64,000 bases of DNA from Sugiyamaella lignohabitans (GCF_001640025.1 NC_031674.1:4030001-4094000), one strand, 5' to 3'; shown: positions 1-10,492, counted from the first letter of the stretch. Numbers and translations are program-made. The notes: a model not told the origin generated them from the sequence alone.

Positions 1-272
1 TGACCGAGATCATTGATGTAGCCAAGGCTCAAGGAATAGGGCTTGAGTACAAACTTGTTGACGAACTTATTGACAAGACTTTGAAGTCTCATGGCCTTGT
101 ATCAAGTATGATGATGGACCTAAAGAACAACAGACCTATGGAAGTTGAGGGTATTTTAGGTAACCCAATGCGTGCCGCAAGAAAGTTTGGTGTTGCTACT
201 CCGACTTTAGATCTTGCTTATGTATTGGTAAAGGCTCAAAACTGGAGAGTTACCAACCCATCTAAAGTGTAG
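1..272 (+). CDS. ketopantoate reductase-like protein, C-terminal end (partial)
   Basis: The reading frame enters at base 3 and is open to the stop at 270-272, giving about 89 residues of a C-terminus; the start lies outside the window. The segment matches the helical C-terminal domain of the ApbA/PanE family: a SSMMMDL helix followed by NNRPMEVEGILGN and then the GVATPTLDLAYVLVK helix. In full-length members this domain binds ketopantoate and closes over NADPH; the enzyme makes pantoate for coenzyme A. Fungi carry several ApbA paralogues (Pan5 and relatives) whose substrates differ, and the diagnostic N-terminal Rossmann domain is missing here, so the substrate is not proven. The next gene is convergent, with a 193-bp gap. 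Confidence 0.72.
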   Translation, partial: TEIIDVAKAQGIGLEYKLVDELIDKTLKSHGLVSSMMMDLKNNRPMEVEGILGNPMRAARKFGVATPTLDLAYVLVKAQNWRVTNPSKV

Positions 273-465
273 TTATATATAGTCAATAGCTTATGAACAA
301 CATATATTTTGAATCGTCCAAGATTAAAGACATAGACATGAGGAGATTTTGGATTGCGGGATCTCAAAAGGGAGCTCAGTTTTACACCCGACGTGTGCAA
401 GTTCATAAACTAATATACAATATCATAAATAGAGGCTAATAAATAATCTATACTATATGTGTAGG

Positions 466-2688
466 TTATAGGTCCAAGTTGAGCCAGTTTTCATTCACTT
501 CCAGAGTTAATAGACTATTCAACTGATCAAGGTCATCGTCATTTAATTCAAAGTGAAACTCATTAGCAGTCTCATCAGGACCAAATCTCGTACTTGCTTC
601 TTCAGGAGAATGTTTATGCTCTTCGTTGAAAGAAAGAAGCGAGTTCATGAGAAATTTCAACTGCTCAGATATCGGCGCACAGGGGTGATAGTAGTTTTGT
701 CTTGAGGTATTGTTTTCGGTCCCGATAGTTTCCAGATTACGGATCAGCCTATCCAATAGACCGAGAGTTGCTGGCTGACTAGAAGACGAAATCGCACCCG
801 TGAAGACGGCTTTGATCAGAAACACTGCTGCATAACTTATATATCCATAGAACCGATAGGGGAGATAGGACAATAAACCTGAGGGACTCAGTTCATTAAC
901 ACAAATCGAAACAATTTTGGTGGCTGCTTTTATGGATTCAAGAATATATTTCGAGTCTGCCGTAGCTGTTACACCTCGAGGAAAGATGCTGGCAACAATA
1001 GGCACATCGCCATCAGCAGTAGGATTCATCTGCCTTGCCAGTCTGACCATAGCAATAGCCCTTCGAATATGAGCTTGGAAACCAAATGAATAAGCATACA
1101 GGGCCGAAAAGTGAAAACTCATCCAAACCATCTCATTGACAGGAGGAATTCTCCATTGGCGAGACTCCCAGGTAATTTCGAACTCGGAAAAAGTCCTGAT
1201 AAACTCGTCCAATAATCGACAATAGTCGCCTACCTCAGCAAGAGCAATAGTTCGATCTCTGCTGGGGTACAGTGAATCATGGACATTAGTAAGAATTTGT
1301 GTAACTTCAAGCATCACTTGAACGAATGCAGCATTTTCATCACCCAAAATTGAAGATGCAAGAGTTGGGAAGTTCATTATTGAGGTCTGACCAACAGGTA
1401 ATCCAAATCCAACTTGATTTTGAAAACAGATACCAGGACCCCGACTCCAAAAGGCCTTACCAGCACGAACGGATGTCTGTCTATCGAAAATATAACAATA
1501 GGTCCATGCCAGGCGTTGCCGATGAGTGTCTTCATCAGTGACTTCGGACACTGACAGCAGTGTTTTTTGATCAAACCCCATCAGGTAACTATTCCTGATA
1601 GCCAAGCCTACCAGATTCCAGGATAATCTCTCTTCGTATTTATGAATTTCTTCATCTTCAGTACTGACATCTGCATCGGTTATCAGTGGAAGATTGTCAC
1701 TAATCAGTAGTAATGCCTCAACGATTCCAGTGTTGGGTTTTCCTCCCCACACTAAAGAGCTTATCTCGAGTTGAAAGTATTTCCAGCATGCCTTATGAAT
1801 TAAGATAGACTCGTAGCGGGTGGCCACCACAACCATTGCACAAAGCAAAATGGGCTCTTTCAGAGCAAATTGGACAAGTTGCTGGTCATTTAACGGCATC
1901 TTTGATTCAGGAACAATGGGCATGAAGTGATGGTATCTGTTGAAAAACAAAGATACATAAGTTTTGAGCTCTGTGGGGCTCAAAATACCTACTCGAACAA
2001 GGTTCACATCTGATAACTGGGCTGGATGACTCTGAGAGTTTTGCTTTTGTATCTGTACTATATCACCCTTCTTAAATTGGCTATGGTTTGCCAATGCCAT
2101 CATTTCAACGGCGTCAGCAGGGTTTCGCAAGTCGTGGTCTGCTATGGACTCTGCATCTACAAATTTATGGGAGTAAGAGTGTGCCGAATAATCAGAAGAA
2201 TTCACAGTTGACGTAGGACTATGCGCAGGACCATGGTCTGGATTATTTTCAGATCCCGATAATTGGCCTTTCTTTTCGTTTCGCCCTGAAGTAACTTTGC
2301 TTATTGAGCTCTTAATAACCGAGCTAGTGGGGTTATGACGGAGATCTGCCCCATTACTCAAATCACCGTCAATTCCAGCAAGACCATTAATACCAGTGAT
2401 ATCAGTAGTAGTATTAGAAATAATGCTACTTGATCCATTGCCTACTTGGGTAACTGACTGATGGCTCAAGGTGTCAACTGCAACCCGATTTCTGTTACCT
2501 CCGCCTCTTCGACTAGGTACGAAACGACACTCCTTGCCTTCTCGCCTGCATCTCAAGCACGGAGGATTGAAGTCCACACCTTCAAATTGACACTTGGCTT
2601 TTTTCGACCGGCAGTGTAAACAAGCTTTAAACGCTCGTTTCCGTAGAAATGTCTCGGCCGCATTTTCTGGAGAAACACTGCTCGACAT
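466..2688 (-). CDS. Zn2Cys6 (fungal binuclear cluster) transcription factor
   Basis: A 740-residue regulator. The N-terminal zinc cluster is complete: Cys 23, 26, 33, 44, 47 and 54 (C-x2-C-x6-C-x10-C-x2-C-x6-C), flanked by basic residues and followed by RRGGGNRNR. Residues about 70-215 are Ser/Asn-rich and probably disordered. From about 230 on there is a fungal middle-homology region (LSPTELKTYVSLFFNRYHHF, then helices with RLAWTYCYIFDRQTS), and the last 40 residues are acidic (ELNDDDLDQLNSLLTLEVNE), as in an activation domain. The ATG at 2688 directly precedes the cluster. It is divergent from a sugar-acid type dehydrogenase with a 483-bp shared promoter, so it is probably the local regulator; that is inference. 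The cluster resembles Aro80/ArcA-type proteins, but I do not assign an orthologue. Confidence 0.9.
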   Translation of the reverse strand: MSSSVSPENAAETFLRKRAFKACLHCRSKKAKCQFEGVDFNPPCLRCRREGKECRFVPSRRGGGNRNRVAVDTLSHQSVTQVGNGSSSIISNTTTDITGINGLAGIDGDLSNGADLRHNPTSSVIKSSISKVTSGRNEKKGQLSGSENNPDHGPAHSPTSTVNSSDYSAHSYSHKFVDAESIADHDLRNPADAVEMMALANHSQFKKGDIVQIQKQNSQSHPAQLSDVNLVRVGILSPTELKTYVSLFFNRYHHFMPIVPESKMPLNDQQLVQFALKEPILLCAMVVVATRYESILIHKACWKYFQLEISSLVWGGKPNTGIVEALLLISDNLPLITDADVSTEDEEIHKYEERLSWNLVGLAIRNSYLMGFDQKTLLSVSEVTDEDTHRQRLAWTYCYIFDRQTSVRAGKAFWSRGPGICFQNQVGFGLPVGQTSIMNFPTLASSILGDENAAFVQVMLEVTQILTNVHDSLYPSRDRTIALAEVGDYCRLLDEFIRTFSEFEITWESRQWRIPPVNEMVWMSFHFSALYAYSFGFQAHIRRAIAMVRLARQMNPTADGDVPIVASIFPRGVTATADSKYILESIKAATKIVSICVNELSPSGLLSYLPYRFYGYISYAAVFLIKAVFTGAISSSSQPATLGLLDRLIRNLETIGTENNTSRQNYYHPCAPISEQLKFLMNSLLSFNEEHKHSPEEASTRFGPDETANEFHFELNDDDLDQLNSLLTLEVNENWLNLDL

Positions 2689-3171
2689 TATTTGGAGATG
2701 CTTTCATATGGAAGAATTCAATATTGGCCGGAGATCAATATGGTTCTTGCGGTCCCGTATTTATCAGCACCTAGCGTCGTCATGACGGCATGAACTTGCC
2801 TATATAAGGTTGACCAGACGACACCCCGCCAGAATGATGAGCGCGTAATGTAGGATGAAGTTCGGAGAATCACTAATATGATGTGGGGTACAATGGCCCC
2901 CACACCTTTTATCTGCACTACGCCGGCTATACAAAAATGAGGGGAGAACGCGGAGATGGCTTGCATGTAGGGGTTACTCGAACGTTGTCTCCAAGTCCTA
3001 TAAATATGGTCAAACCCACTGCTGACCCTATTTCCAGTTATATGTGTTATCTCCCTGTAGTTCTTGATCTCACTTAATCTCTCGTTGCAGTTCACGACAT
3101 AGTTCCAGTCCAAATATCTAGGCTATCGCCAATTACGTTAAGAATCAATCCTGCATCATTATTCTTCCATC
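2689..3171. promoter_or_regulatory. shared divergent promoter of Zn2Cys6 factor and SDR gene
   Basis: A TATA-like element (CTATATAAGG, about 2801-2810) lies about 115 bp upstream of the regulator start and reads on either strand. TATAAATA at about 3000-3007 lies about 165 bp upstream of the SDR start. Candidate protein sites seen in the sequence are CGG-TC-CCG at 2750-2757 (an inverted CGG pair of the type Zn2Cys6 dimers bind), a perfect 10-bp palindrome CGTCATGACG at 2778-2787, and an inverted pair GTGGGG/CCCCAC (arms 2882-2888 and 2898-2904) that fits the Mig1/CreA core. Binding is not shown by sequence alone. Confidence 0.55.
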
Positions 3172-3957
3172 ATGACTGATTTTGTTAATAGCCTTTTCTC
3201 GCTGAAGAATAAGAACGCTATTATCACTGGTGGCACACGTGGTATTGGTGCATCTATTGCAGAGGGTCTCGCAGGAGCCGGAGCCCACGTCATCTTACTG
3301 CAAAGGGACCTGTCAAACACCACCACCGCTGACAGAATTAAAAAAGCCGGTGGTCAAGCTACAATAATCGAATGCGACTTGGGGGTTAACAGTCAAGTCA
3401 ACAATGTTGTCCCTAAAGTCTTGAAGATTGTGGACCATATTGATATTCTTATTAATTGTGGAGGAATTCAAAGGAGATTTCCTGCTGAAGACTTCCCAGA
3501 GCAAGACTGGGATGACGTTCTACAGATCAATCTCAAGTCTGTATTTTTGCTCATTCGTAATGTTGGCAAGCACATGCTAACCTCGGATCGTAAAGGAAGA
3601 GGCAATGGAAAAATAATTAGTATTGCCAGTCTCGTTTCGTTTCAAGGTGGTCTGACAGTACCTGCGTATACAGCAGCAAAACATGGTATCACCGGTATTA
3701 CCAAATCGTTTGCAAACGAATGGTCATCAAAAGGTATTAATGTGAATGCTATCGCTCCTGGCTATATTGCTACTGATATGACCGATGCTCTTATGAAGGA
3801 CGAAAATAGATCCAGGCAGATCATGGAACGCATTCCTGCCCAAAGGTGGGGTAAGCCTTCAGATTTCATGGGCCCCGTTATTTTCCTGTCGAGTCCCGCC
3901 AGTGACTATGTGTGTGGTGATTGCATGTTGGTAGATGGTGGATGGATGGGTCGTTAA
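3172..3957 (+). CDS. short-chain dehydrogenase/reductase, KduD-like (2-deoxy-D-gluconate 3-dehydrogenase family)
   Basis: A 261-residue classical SDR of normal length with no targeting signal. The cofactor motif TGGTRGIG is at residues 19-26, the structural NNAG-equivalent is NCGG at 95-98, and the catalytic Ser153, Tyr166 and Lys170 (YTAAK) are all present. GGIQRR after strand 4, IPAQRWGKPSDF near residue 220 and the closing CMLVDGGWMGR are typical of the KduD/gluconate-type SDR branch, which oxidises or reduces C3/C5 keto groups of deoxy-sugar acids using NAD(P). The exact substrate cannot be read from sequence. The divergent Zn2Cys6 factor suggests an inducible, substrate-specific catabolic step. 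Start chosen at the first ATG, 165 bp after a TATA box. Confidence 0.85.
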   Translation: MTDFVNSLFSLKNKNAIITGGTRGIGASIAEGLAGAGAHVILLQRDLSNTTTADRIKKAGGQATIIECDLGVNSQVNNVVPKVLKIVDHIDILINCGGIQRRFPAEDFPEQDWDDVLQINLKSVFLLIRNVGKHMLTSDRKGRGNGKIISIASLVSFQGGLTVPAYTAAKHGITGITKSFANEWSSKGINVNAIAPGYIATDMTDALMKDENRSRQIMERIPAQRWGKPSDFMGPVIFLSSPASDYVCGDCMLVDGGWMGR

Positions 3958-4071
3958 AAAGGGGTACCCCTGGGAACGCATAGACACCTCGATCAGTCCG
4001 ATAAATAAAAACTGGTATGAATATTTTGTATAATGACCTAAACAAATTTGGGGTATTGGTGACTCTGTAAG

Positions 4072-4088
4072 CTAGGGCTTTGCCCCAG
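4072..4088 (+). repeat. GC-rich palindrome, family copy 1
   Basis: CTAGGGC-TTT-GCCCCAG: a 7-bp stem with one A-C mismatch and a 3-nt loop, followed by AGACG like other copies at 27756 and 32360. It lies 115 bp behind the SDR stop codon, in sense orientation. Confidence 0.6.
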
Positions 4089-4390
4089 ACGCGAGACTCC
4101 TCCTTGGTAGATTATGTCTGGCTCTGTATAGCGAGTTAACCCTCGACCAGGTTGGCTCTTGAGTAGTCGACTTGGAGCTGCATGATCATCTCGGATTATT
4201 GTGTTAAAGTTACCTGCAGGAGATATAACTAGTTAGCGTCGTCGCAACGGTTAATCCGAGAGTAAGCACCTATAGAGGGAAAAGAGCGCAGGGAACCTTG
4301 GCAAAGGGAATATCCTTCTACCTTAAAGAAGAAACAGATGTTTATTCTGCGGCGTGTGCAACTAGTTGTTATTATGCCATTCGCACTGGC

Positions 4391-4417
4391 TCGCTACCCG
4401 TTGATGTCGGGTAGCGA
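4391..4417. repeat. perfect inverted repeat, 10-bp arms, 7-nt loop
   Basis: TCGCTACCCG (4391-4400), spacer ttgatgt, then its exact complement CGGGTAGCGA (4408-4417). It stands alone about 430 bp after the SDR stop and 1.9 kb before the next gene. It could be a terminator-like hairpin or a dimeric protein site. Confidence 0.6.
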
Positions 4418-6332
4418 AGTTTCGCCTCTACTTGCGAACATTCTTCGCCCTGATATACATACAATCTATACATTCCATTCTATTATTTATTTATATCTAT
4501 GATTTTTTTTTCCTATTTGTATTGCCATTTTGAAGTCGCTAATATTCAACTACCCCTGAACCCGGAAAATTCCACGTAATTATGTGCAGAAGAATCTATC
4601 AGGGGCATGTCCGAGCTGCCGGGAACCAGACAAATTCGGTGCTGGAGGTGGCATGGCAGTTGCATGACTGACCCTCCGACAAATTTTTCCGGAATTAGAC
4701 GCATCTGCGAGGGCGACCGCCTCATCAAGAACCGGAGCACTCCGGATCATTTATCTGCCCTGTCTTGGTAGAACTTGTGCCTGCTTCTACAGATTGTCCA
4801 GGAAACGTCAAATTTTTGAGCATGTTGAGGCGAAGCAAGCGGTGTAAATTAAACTTCTGTTCTCATCCACGGAAGGATTGTGTAATCGGGGACAACCATG
4901 GGATAACCCGTATCTCGAAATGTGGGGGCGGGTGGCCCACTGCATACCATAACCCTGTGGGTTGACCCCGCTGCTGGCAGCAAGCATGCCCAGCTGAGCA
5001 CGAACCAGTCACCCAGTTCGTCCATAGACACAAGTAGATGCACGCACAGGCCCAACCAACTGGCCGACCAACCAACCAAGAGGAGCTTATCAGCCTGATG
5101 CATCCACCCCCTACCCCCGTTTTAGCCTTCCCAGATCCGGCCCGAGCAAGAGATGTTGCCCCACTCCCGTAAAACCAACCCCCACTGCGGGTTAAAACCT
5201 AGCCAGCCGTGCGATGTGGAGGGGTGGGCTGCCGGGAGGGGGATGATATTTTATTCCCCTCTTTTTTTTCTGCCTAAGCTTATGGTCTCAGCCCCTCCCC
5301 CACCCGATCCTCTCCGCACCGGCTGTCAAGATTGTAAACGCTAACGTGCCGCCGCCACATGGGTATTAAGAAGACGGCAAAAAATATATATTATAGAAAG
5401 TGGAGAAGTCTAAAATTGCCAAGCTAGAGCTCTAGAATCTAAGAAATAAGCGTTTTAACAGTGGTAGGGTAGCAGCACAAGTAGCCTTGTCTGTGTACAG
5501 AGACTGAGACAGCCGGGATAGATTTTTTTTCGGCAACTGTGCATCAGACAACCTCAACCTCAACCCTGACAGGAACAAGACTGTTATTTGGTGAGCCCAC
5601 CACATAATTAACAACCACAACCCCATCATTTTCGATTTTCTGCATTATCAACTCCGTCACTGCCATACATACTTGTGTTGCTTCATCAGCGCCTTTTTTT
5701 GTTACATTCTTAAACCTTCTCGACGTTTACGAACTGTTTTATCTAGATATTATACTACGACACAGGTAATTTTCTGCCTAGTTTCTGTTAAAACAGTTTT
5801 GTTGCGGTTGTGGTATCTTATTCGATCTAATAACCCCGGATTTCGTAATCTGATTTGACTTTTTTTTGGGTCAAGCTGTAGATCTATAAGAGTGGCTGGT
5901 TCCCCAGAAACGGAAAAAAAAACTTCGTCAACCTATTATTCGGAATAATATCTGGTTATATCAAGGCTTTGTGACGAGTGTATAGCACTGTTATTCACGT
6001 TCTGGAGGATACGACTTACATCGGACGACTTAAGTCAGCAAACACAGCGAGTGACGACTATATATAACAAATCGAAGAAGAACTTGGCCACGGCAACCGG
6101 AATAATTGATACTGTAAACGACAGGGCCACTTCAAGCAACAAATTTAACAAGCCGTTTTACAAGTAGTAGTAATACCTATAACTGAGTAGCTTCCATTGT
6201 GTCAGAGTCGAACCAAGTTACGAGAAGTGAGTTCAACGACGAATTTTGAAATTTAACATCTGGCCTGTTATTATTTAAGATATCATCAAATCAATATTAG
6301 CGGGAAAAAAGGCGATAAGTCAGATAGCAGAT

Positions 6333-8132
6333 ATGTCAGCCTCTGGTCCTTCAACTGCCAACGTGGGATCAAAAGAGCTACCTCGGCCTTATAAATGTCC
6401 TATTTGTGACAAGGCCTTTCACCGACTAGAGCATCAAACAAGACACATCCGAACTCATACTGGTGAGAAGCCTCATGCCTGTACATTTCCTGGTTGTACC
6501 AAAAGATTTAGTCGTAGTGATGAGCTGACTAGACATCTACGAATTCATACAAATCCCAACTCCCGTCGCAACAATAGGAATGCCAAATATACTTTAGAAC
6601 CAAAGGACGGCAAACTGGATGCTAATGGGTCGGTTACTAGTATTCAACAAGCTGGTGCTTTACCAAATCCGCTAGGAATTTCGGGACTCAACAATAATTC
6701 ACCTGGCCTAGCCCCTCCTGGTACTGGCACTTTACTTTTTAATGGGACCGCTACGGCTACCGGCTCTAGCACTTCTGTTATGAAACAGCCTATTACAGAA
6801 TATGGCAAACCGTATACAGGAGCTGGACCTGGTAGTAGTCTAGCTGGACCTGGCTCGCTGGGTGCACCAACGAAGTTAACTCAAAGCGCCTCGTTAACAA
6901 ACCTTCCATCATTAGCTACTTTTCATCACCCGTCACAGCAGTCTAGTTTCAGTGGTAACTTCTTGCCACCAGTTCCACAACATCAACAGTCACCTTTAGT
7001 AAAGTCTGAGTACTCATCTGCCGCAAGTACACCATACTCATCATCGCCCTCTTCGCCAACTCTCCACCATCTTCAACCCTCTAAGCCAACCGACTCTTCA
7101 CCTGCTAACGCAGGTGGTGCTGCAGGCGGTGCTGGTACTGGTGGTTTCTTCCGTGTTCCTCATTCCTCGTTTGGAAACTCATCGGGAGCTAGAGGCGGTC
7201 TGTTTGATATGAATGCTTTGGCTACTGCCGCTACTCAGGAATTGGAAAGAGAGAACGCTGCTGCCGCCGCTGCTGCTGCTGCTGCTGCTAACGGCAGCCC
7301 CGGTGCAAGTACCAACTCAAGTGCCAATACCACACCACCTCTTCACGCACCAGCTCCTACGGTGCAACAGTCCTCATCCTCTCCATCACTCGCTTCGTAT
7401 TTTTCACAAGGAATTGCCCGCGAGAACGGTTCGTCTTCATCCCATCATCATCATTTTGGACACCATCATCACCACCCTTATTCTGGCGTTCAAAGAATTA
7501 CTCCACTTACGTCTTTATATAAAGCCAGACACGATGATGACGAAGTCGACGTATATGCACATAGATCCAAGAAATCGAGGCCAAACTCGCCTACTTCGAC
7601 AGCACCAAATTCACCTACATTTTCACCATCTGGTTCACCAACACCTGATCACACGCCGTTAGTTACTCCCGCCCATTCTCCCCGATTGCACCCTAGAGAC
7701 GACTTAGCCGGTCTTCAACTGCCAAGTATTAGGTCACTAAGTTTAGGTAGACATATGCCACCTCCTCTGCAGCCACTAGAGGTGGGGCAACATCCGCCTC
7801 CGCCTACTGCTCGAACACAGCAACAACAGCAGCAACAACAACAACAGAACACTCAACAACCACAACTTCAACATCAGCAGAATGCTCATGGCGCTACCAC
7901 CCCTACTGTCTCAGGCTCTCCCAGTGCCCCCAATTCGCACAGTAGTTTGGGTAGGGTGTCGTCGGGTCTTGCTCTTTCGGCGCTGAATTCAGCAGCCAAT
8001 AGTCCTGAGTCTTCTTCAGCATCGACCCCGAATTCCGCGGGACCTCCTTCGGCTGTCAGCACCCCTTCGACCTCTTCTATTCCTAGAGTAGCAGTATCTG
8101 ATTTGATTAATGGACCTGGATCCTCGTCTTAG
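6333..8132 (+). CDS. MIG1: Mig1/CreA-type C2H2 zinc-finger repressor of carbon catabolite control
   Basis: A 599-residue protein with two adjacent C2H2 fingers: Cys22, Cys25, His38, His42 and Cys50, Cys55, His68, His72. The recognition helices ([21 protein letters not shown] and [12 protein letters not shown]) and the following NPNSRRNNR basic stretch are the Mig1/CreA signature, which binds GC boxes (SYGGGG) of glucose-repressed promoters. The rest is low-complexity: poly-Ala near 310, His-rich near 370, SPT/S-rich segments and a poly-Gln run near 500. LPSIRSLSL near 460 and a short C-terminal VSDLING patch may be repression or Snf1-contact motifs (inference). Start at 6333 is the first ATG, 17 residues before finger 1. 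Invariant Leu in SDEL is encoded by CTG, arguing against CUG reassignment. Confidence 0.95.
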   Translation: MSASGPSTANVGSKELPRPYKCPICDKAFHRLEHQTRHIRTHTGEKPHACTFPGCTKRFSRSDELTRHLRIHTNPNSRRNNRNAKYTLEPKDGKLDANGSVTSIQQAGALPNPLGISGLNNNSPGLAPPGTGTLLFNGTATATGSSTSVMKQPITEYGKPYTGAGPGSSLAGPGSLGAPTKLTQSASLTNLPSLATFHHPSQQSSFSGNFLPPVPQHQQSPLVKSEYSSAASTPYSSSPSSPTLHHLQPSKPTDSSPANAGGAAGGAGTGGFFRVPHSSFGNSSGARGGLFDMNALATAATQELERENAAAAAAAAAAANGSPGASTNSSANTTPPLHAPAPTVQQSSSSPSLASYFSQGIARENGSSSSHHHHFGHHHHHPYSGVQRITPLTSLYKARHDDDEVDVYAHRSKKSRPNSPTSTAPNSPTFSPSGSPTPDHTPLVTPAHSPRLHPRDDLAGLQLPSIRSLSLGRHMPPPLQPLEVGQHPPPPTARTQQQQQQQQQQNTQQPQLQHQQNAHGATTPTVSGSPSAPNSHSSLGRVSSGLALSALNSAANSPESSSASTPNSAGPPSAVSTPSTSSIPRVAVSDLINGPGSSS

Positions 8133-8280
8133 GGCTATGTTCTCTCCATTCATATTTATTTTCTACTGTATCATATGACTCGACTGCCTGTTTGCTGGTT
8201 CTTTTATTTTATTATTAATATTATTTTAATGCAATAAGCTACCAAAACCCATTTGCCCTCTTGTGGGCATCTCTTCATAA

Positions 8281-9447
8281 CTAAATCTTCTCGTATATAT
8301 GCTCTCCACGGCCTAAGACTTCAACGGTATCTCCAGTGCTGATGGTGTACCCTACTTCTTGGTGTACCATATTCATGCCGAAACATGGAAGATATGGGGC
8401 ACCTGGGTCTACTCGTCTAAACGATTGCATCGTTTTGTATGGTTCGTGAGATTTTTCGAATTGGCCCGATTTCAAATTGACGGTGGTGATTTGACATCTA
8501 ACATTGCGACACGCAATGTGCCATGTGTACTTACCGCCTATCTTGATTGTTTTCCACGTATCTTCGTCCCAAGGGATCTCTGTCTCTACAACGATATTCG
8601 GTCTGAAGTTTCGAACACCTATTTGAATCTCGCCCTTAGTTTTCTCGTATACTTTGTTGTAAAGATCTTCCAGTGAGCTTGTAGTAATTACATTACCAGG
8701 ATAATAGTCTTGGAAAGAAGTAGTTGGTCGACGGTTCAGTGTCTGTTCATCAGGTGAGCCTCTCTTCACCGTTCTCCTGTCTTTTGGCGCCACAAATGTA
8801 GCCTCGGCGGCTCGTTCTGGCTCGTCATAGAATACCGATTCAATAAATGGTCGGATGGCAGGGAAATCGTACTGAAGGTCATAACTAGTTGGGGTTTGGT
8901 TCCATATGAATGCATCTTTGGAGGGCATTGATTTAAGTATTTCAGAATCGATCTGAAGTGGTAATAATAGCTCTGCACCTGTGGGTGGGTATACCAATTT
9001 CAGGTGTCCCCTTTCAATGTCAATACTGGTCTCAATAAGGGTCATTCTCGGGGCTTCCCTCTGAGTGACAAACCTGTACTGTTCGTCTGGTAATGTTGCC
9101 TTCTTGTCGGGCTCTGCCAGCATATACATTCGATCATATTTGAACCCGTTCGAATCGATCTGACACTTGTCTAGCTTAATCCCCTTCATTGACTTCACGG
9201 GGTGGATCCAGATCTCTTTTATTCTCATTTCTGCCTGTGGCATTTTGACTAGTTTTTTTTTTTGGAAGCCTCTTTCGTAGTCTTGATCAGTCAATGGAGG
9301 GCGCTCCGTGGAGATAGTCAGTCTGGTCAGGTACCTCGTGAAATTTATGAAGCAATCTGCAAGTGTATCTTGCATTGTCATGTTAAGATGCACAATCTCG
9401 CATGACTTACTTAAACGAGGTTTCCACTCCGTCCCTGGATCTGGCAT
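8281..9447 (-). CDS. MOSC domain protein, mARC-like molybdenum-cofactor sulfurase family
   Basis: The frame encodes 388 residues. A MOSC N-terminal beta-barrel starts at MRIKEIWIHPVKSMKG (about residue 74), and the MOSC domain follows (FRPNIVVE, WKTIKIGG, then CRNVRCQITTVN). The CxxxxC pair in that last motif includes the cysteine that holds Mo in mARC-type amidoxime reductases. Such proteins usually reduce N-hydroxylated compounds with cytochrome b5 partners; the activity here is inferred. The N-terminus is uncertain: 68 residues without family similarity precede a better-placed ATG at 9243 (context AAAATG), and a GTAAGT donor at 9410 paired with an AG at 9249 would remove exactly 162 nt in frame. 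No CTAAC branch site precedes that AG, so splicing is weakly supported. Convergent with MIG1, 148-bp gap. Confidence 0.83.
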   Translation of the reverse strand: MPDPGTEWKPRLSKSCEIVHLNMTMQDTLADCFINFTRYLTRLTISTERPPLTDQDYERGFQKKKLVKMPQAEMRIKEIWIHPVKSMKGIKLDKCQIDSNGFKYDRMYMLAEPDKKATLPDEQYRFVTQREAPRMTLIETSIDIERGHLKLVYPPTGAELLLPLQIDSEILKSMPSKDAFIWNQTPTSYDLQYDFPAIRPFIESVFYDEPERAAEATFVAPKDRRTVKRGSPDEQTLNRRPTTSFQDYYPGNVITTSSLEDLYNKVYEKTKGEIQIGVRNFRPNIVVETEIPWDEDTWKTIKIGGKYTWHIACRNVRCQITTVNLKSGQFEKSHEPYKTMQSFRRVDPGAPYLPCFGMNMVHQEVGYTISTGDTVEVLGRGEHIYEKI

Positions 9448-9737
9448 TTTTACTAGCTGACTTAACAGCTCTCTCCTCTGTTGTTCGCACGTTCTGGTAC
9501 AGTCTGGCTCGTTCTAACCCTTTTTTGTGGCAGCATTTTCTTGAAGCAGTATCTAGGCTTTTGGGGGTGGTGTATTTCAGCCTTCAGCTTCTGCTTGTGT
9601 AACAATAGGTGGTTTGCATGTATTGAGGTGCTTGACATTTCTTCCTGTTGCAGTGTGGTACATTTGTATCTTGAGCACGGGTAATTAGATGGAAATAGGG
9701 ATGTTAGTGTTGGTTGGACGATGATTTAAAAAAATAG

Positions 9738-9819
9738 TGACACCCGAGGGATTCGAACCCTCGCCTCCGAAGAGATCAGGACCTTAACCTGACGCCTTAG
9801 ACCGCTCGGCCAGAGTGCC
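9738..9819 (-). tRNA. tRNA-Leu(AAG)
   Basis: The complement folds as an 82-nt type II tRNA: acceptor GGCACTC/GGGTGTC, D-arm with A box TGGCCGAGCGG, anticodon stem TCAGG/CCTGA enclosing loop TTAAGGT (anticodon AAG, codons CUU/CUC after inosine), a long variable arm, and B box GGTTCGAATCC. There is no intron. A run of seven T on the transcribed strand (9728-9734) is the Pol III terminator. Confidence 0.96.
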
Positions 9820-10492
9820 TACTATATGATCTGGAGCTGACACTTTTCTCCACCCGACGAGTGTATAGTAGACCGCGTTGAACCGTTATTGGTGGTAAAT
9901 GTGATCTCTGAAATGCCTTGAGAGGTGTATCTTGATGATCATGTGTTTCCAGCGTTTCTGGGTATGTATTGGCGTGTTCTGGTTAACTTGGTTGCCCTTC
10001 CTTCCTTGCATAAAGTAGGCTCTCTCGTAATTTTGTAATTTTTGATTGTTAATTCTGTAATCCCTCGGGCTCAGTTTCTTTTTTGCAGTCCGCTTTTGCT
10101 TTGTGCGTCGTGTATAGTGAGGTATTGGCCGTTATTTATTTTTGTAATTGTTTCTGATATATATTTGTTTACCATATGACGACTGCATGAGAGCTAATTA
10201 ATACATGCATTATGGTAACTTTGAGAGTATTTGGTCTTTCACAGAGTACATCACTAAATCAAGGCTAAACCACAGAAAGAAGACGAAGTAACATACAAAA
10301 CATATATCCGCCGGAAAAAGTCAAAACTCACATACTACAAGTAGTTGGTTCATTTTATTCATTCACGGAGAAAATGGGCAGCAGGACACAAGCCGCACAA
10401 GCCGCACACACGAACACGACGCGTGATAATTGAAAATCACTGTCCCGCTTCGCCCAGTTCCCGTATTCATAGCAAATGAATAGACATGGACG
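9820..10492. other. intergenic region between tRNA-Leu and Rad51-paralogue gene
   Basis: T-rich then A-rich sequence without coding signal. It should hold upstream tRNA sequences and the promoter of the ATPase gene. A short upstream ORF (ATG at 10486, stop at 10540-10542) overlaps the main ATG at 10493 in another frame. Confidence 0.4.

Larger units (their letters stand above)
3958..6332. other. 2.4 kb intergenic region: SDR 3' end and long MIG1-type leader
   Basis: No convincing gene: the longest open frames are under 85 codons, overlap each other and show no protein-like pattern. It contains one copy of a CTGGGGC-NNN-GCCCCAG type palindrome at 4072-4088 and a perfect 10-bp stem hairpin at 4391-4417, both listed separately. 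From about 5600 to 6330 the sequence is T/C-rich and then A-rich without an in-frame coding extension, which fits a long promoter and 5' leader for the zinc-finger gene at 6333. Confidence 0.5.

Noticed and set aside
2800..2811. CArG-like box CCTATATAAGG for an MADS factor
   Set aside because: It has seven A/T bases between CC and GG instead of six; it fits a TATA box at this distance better.
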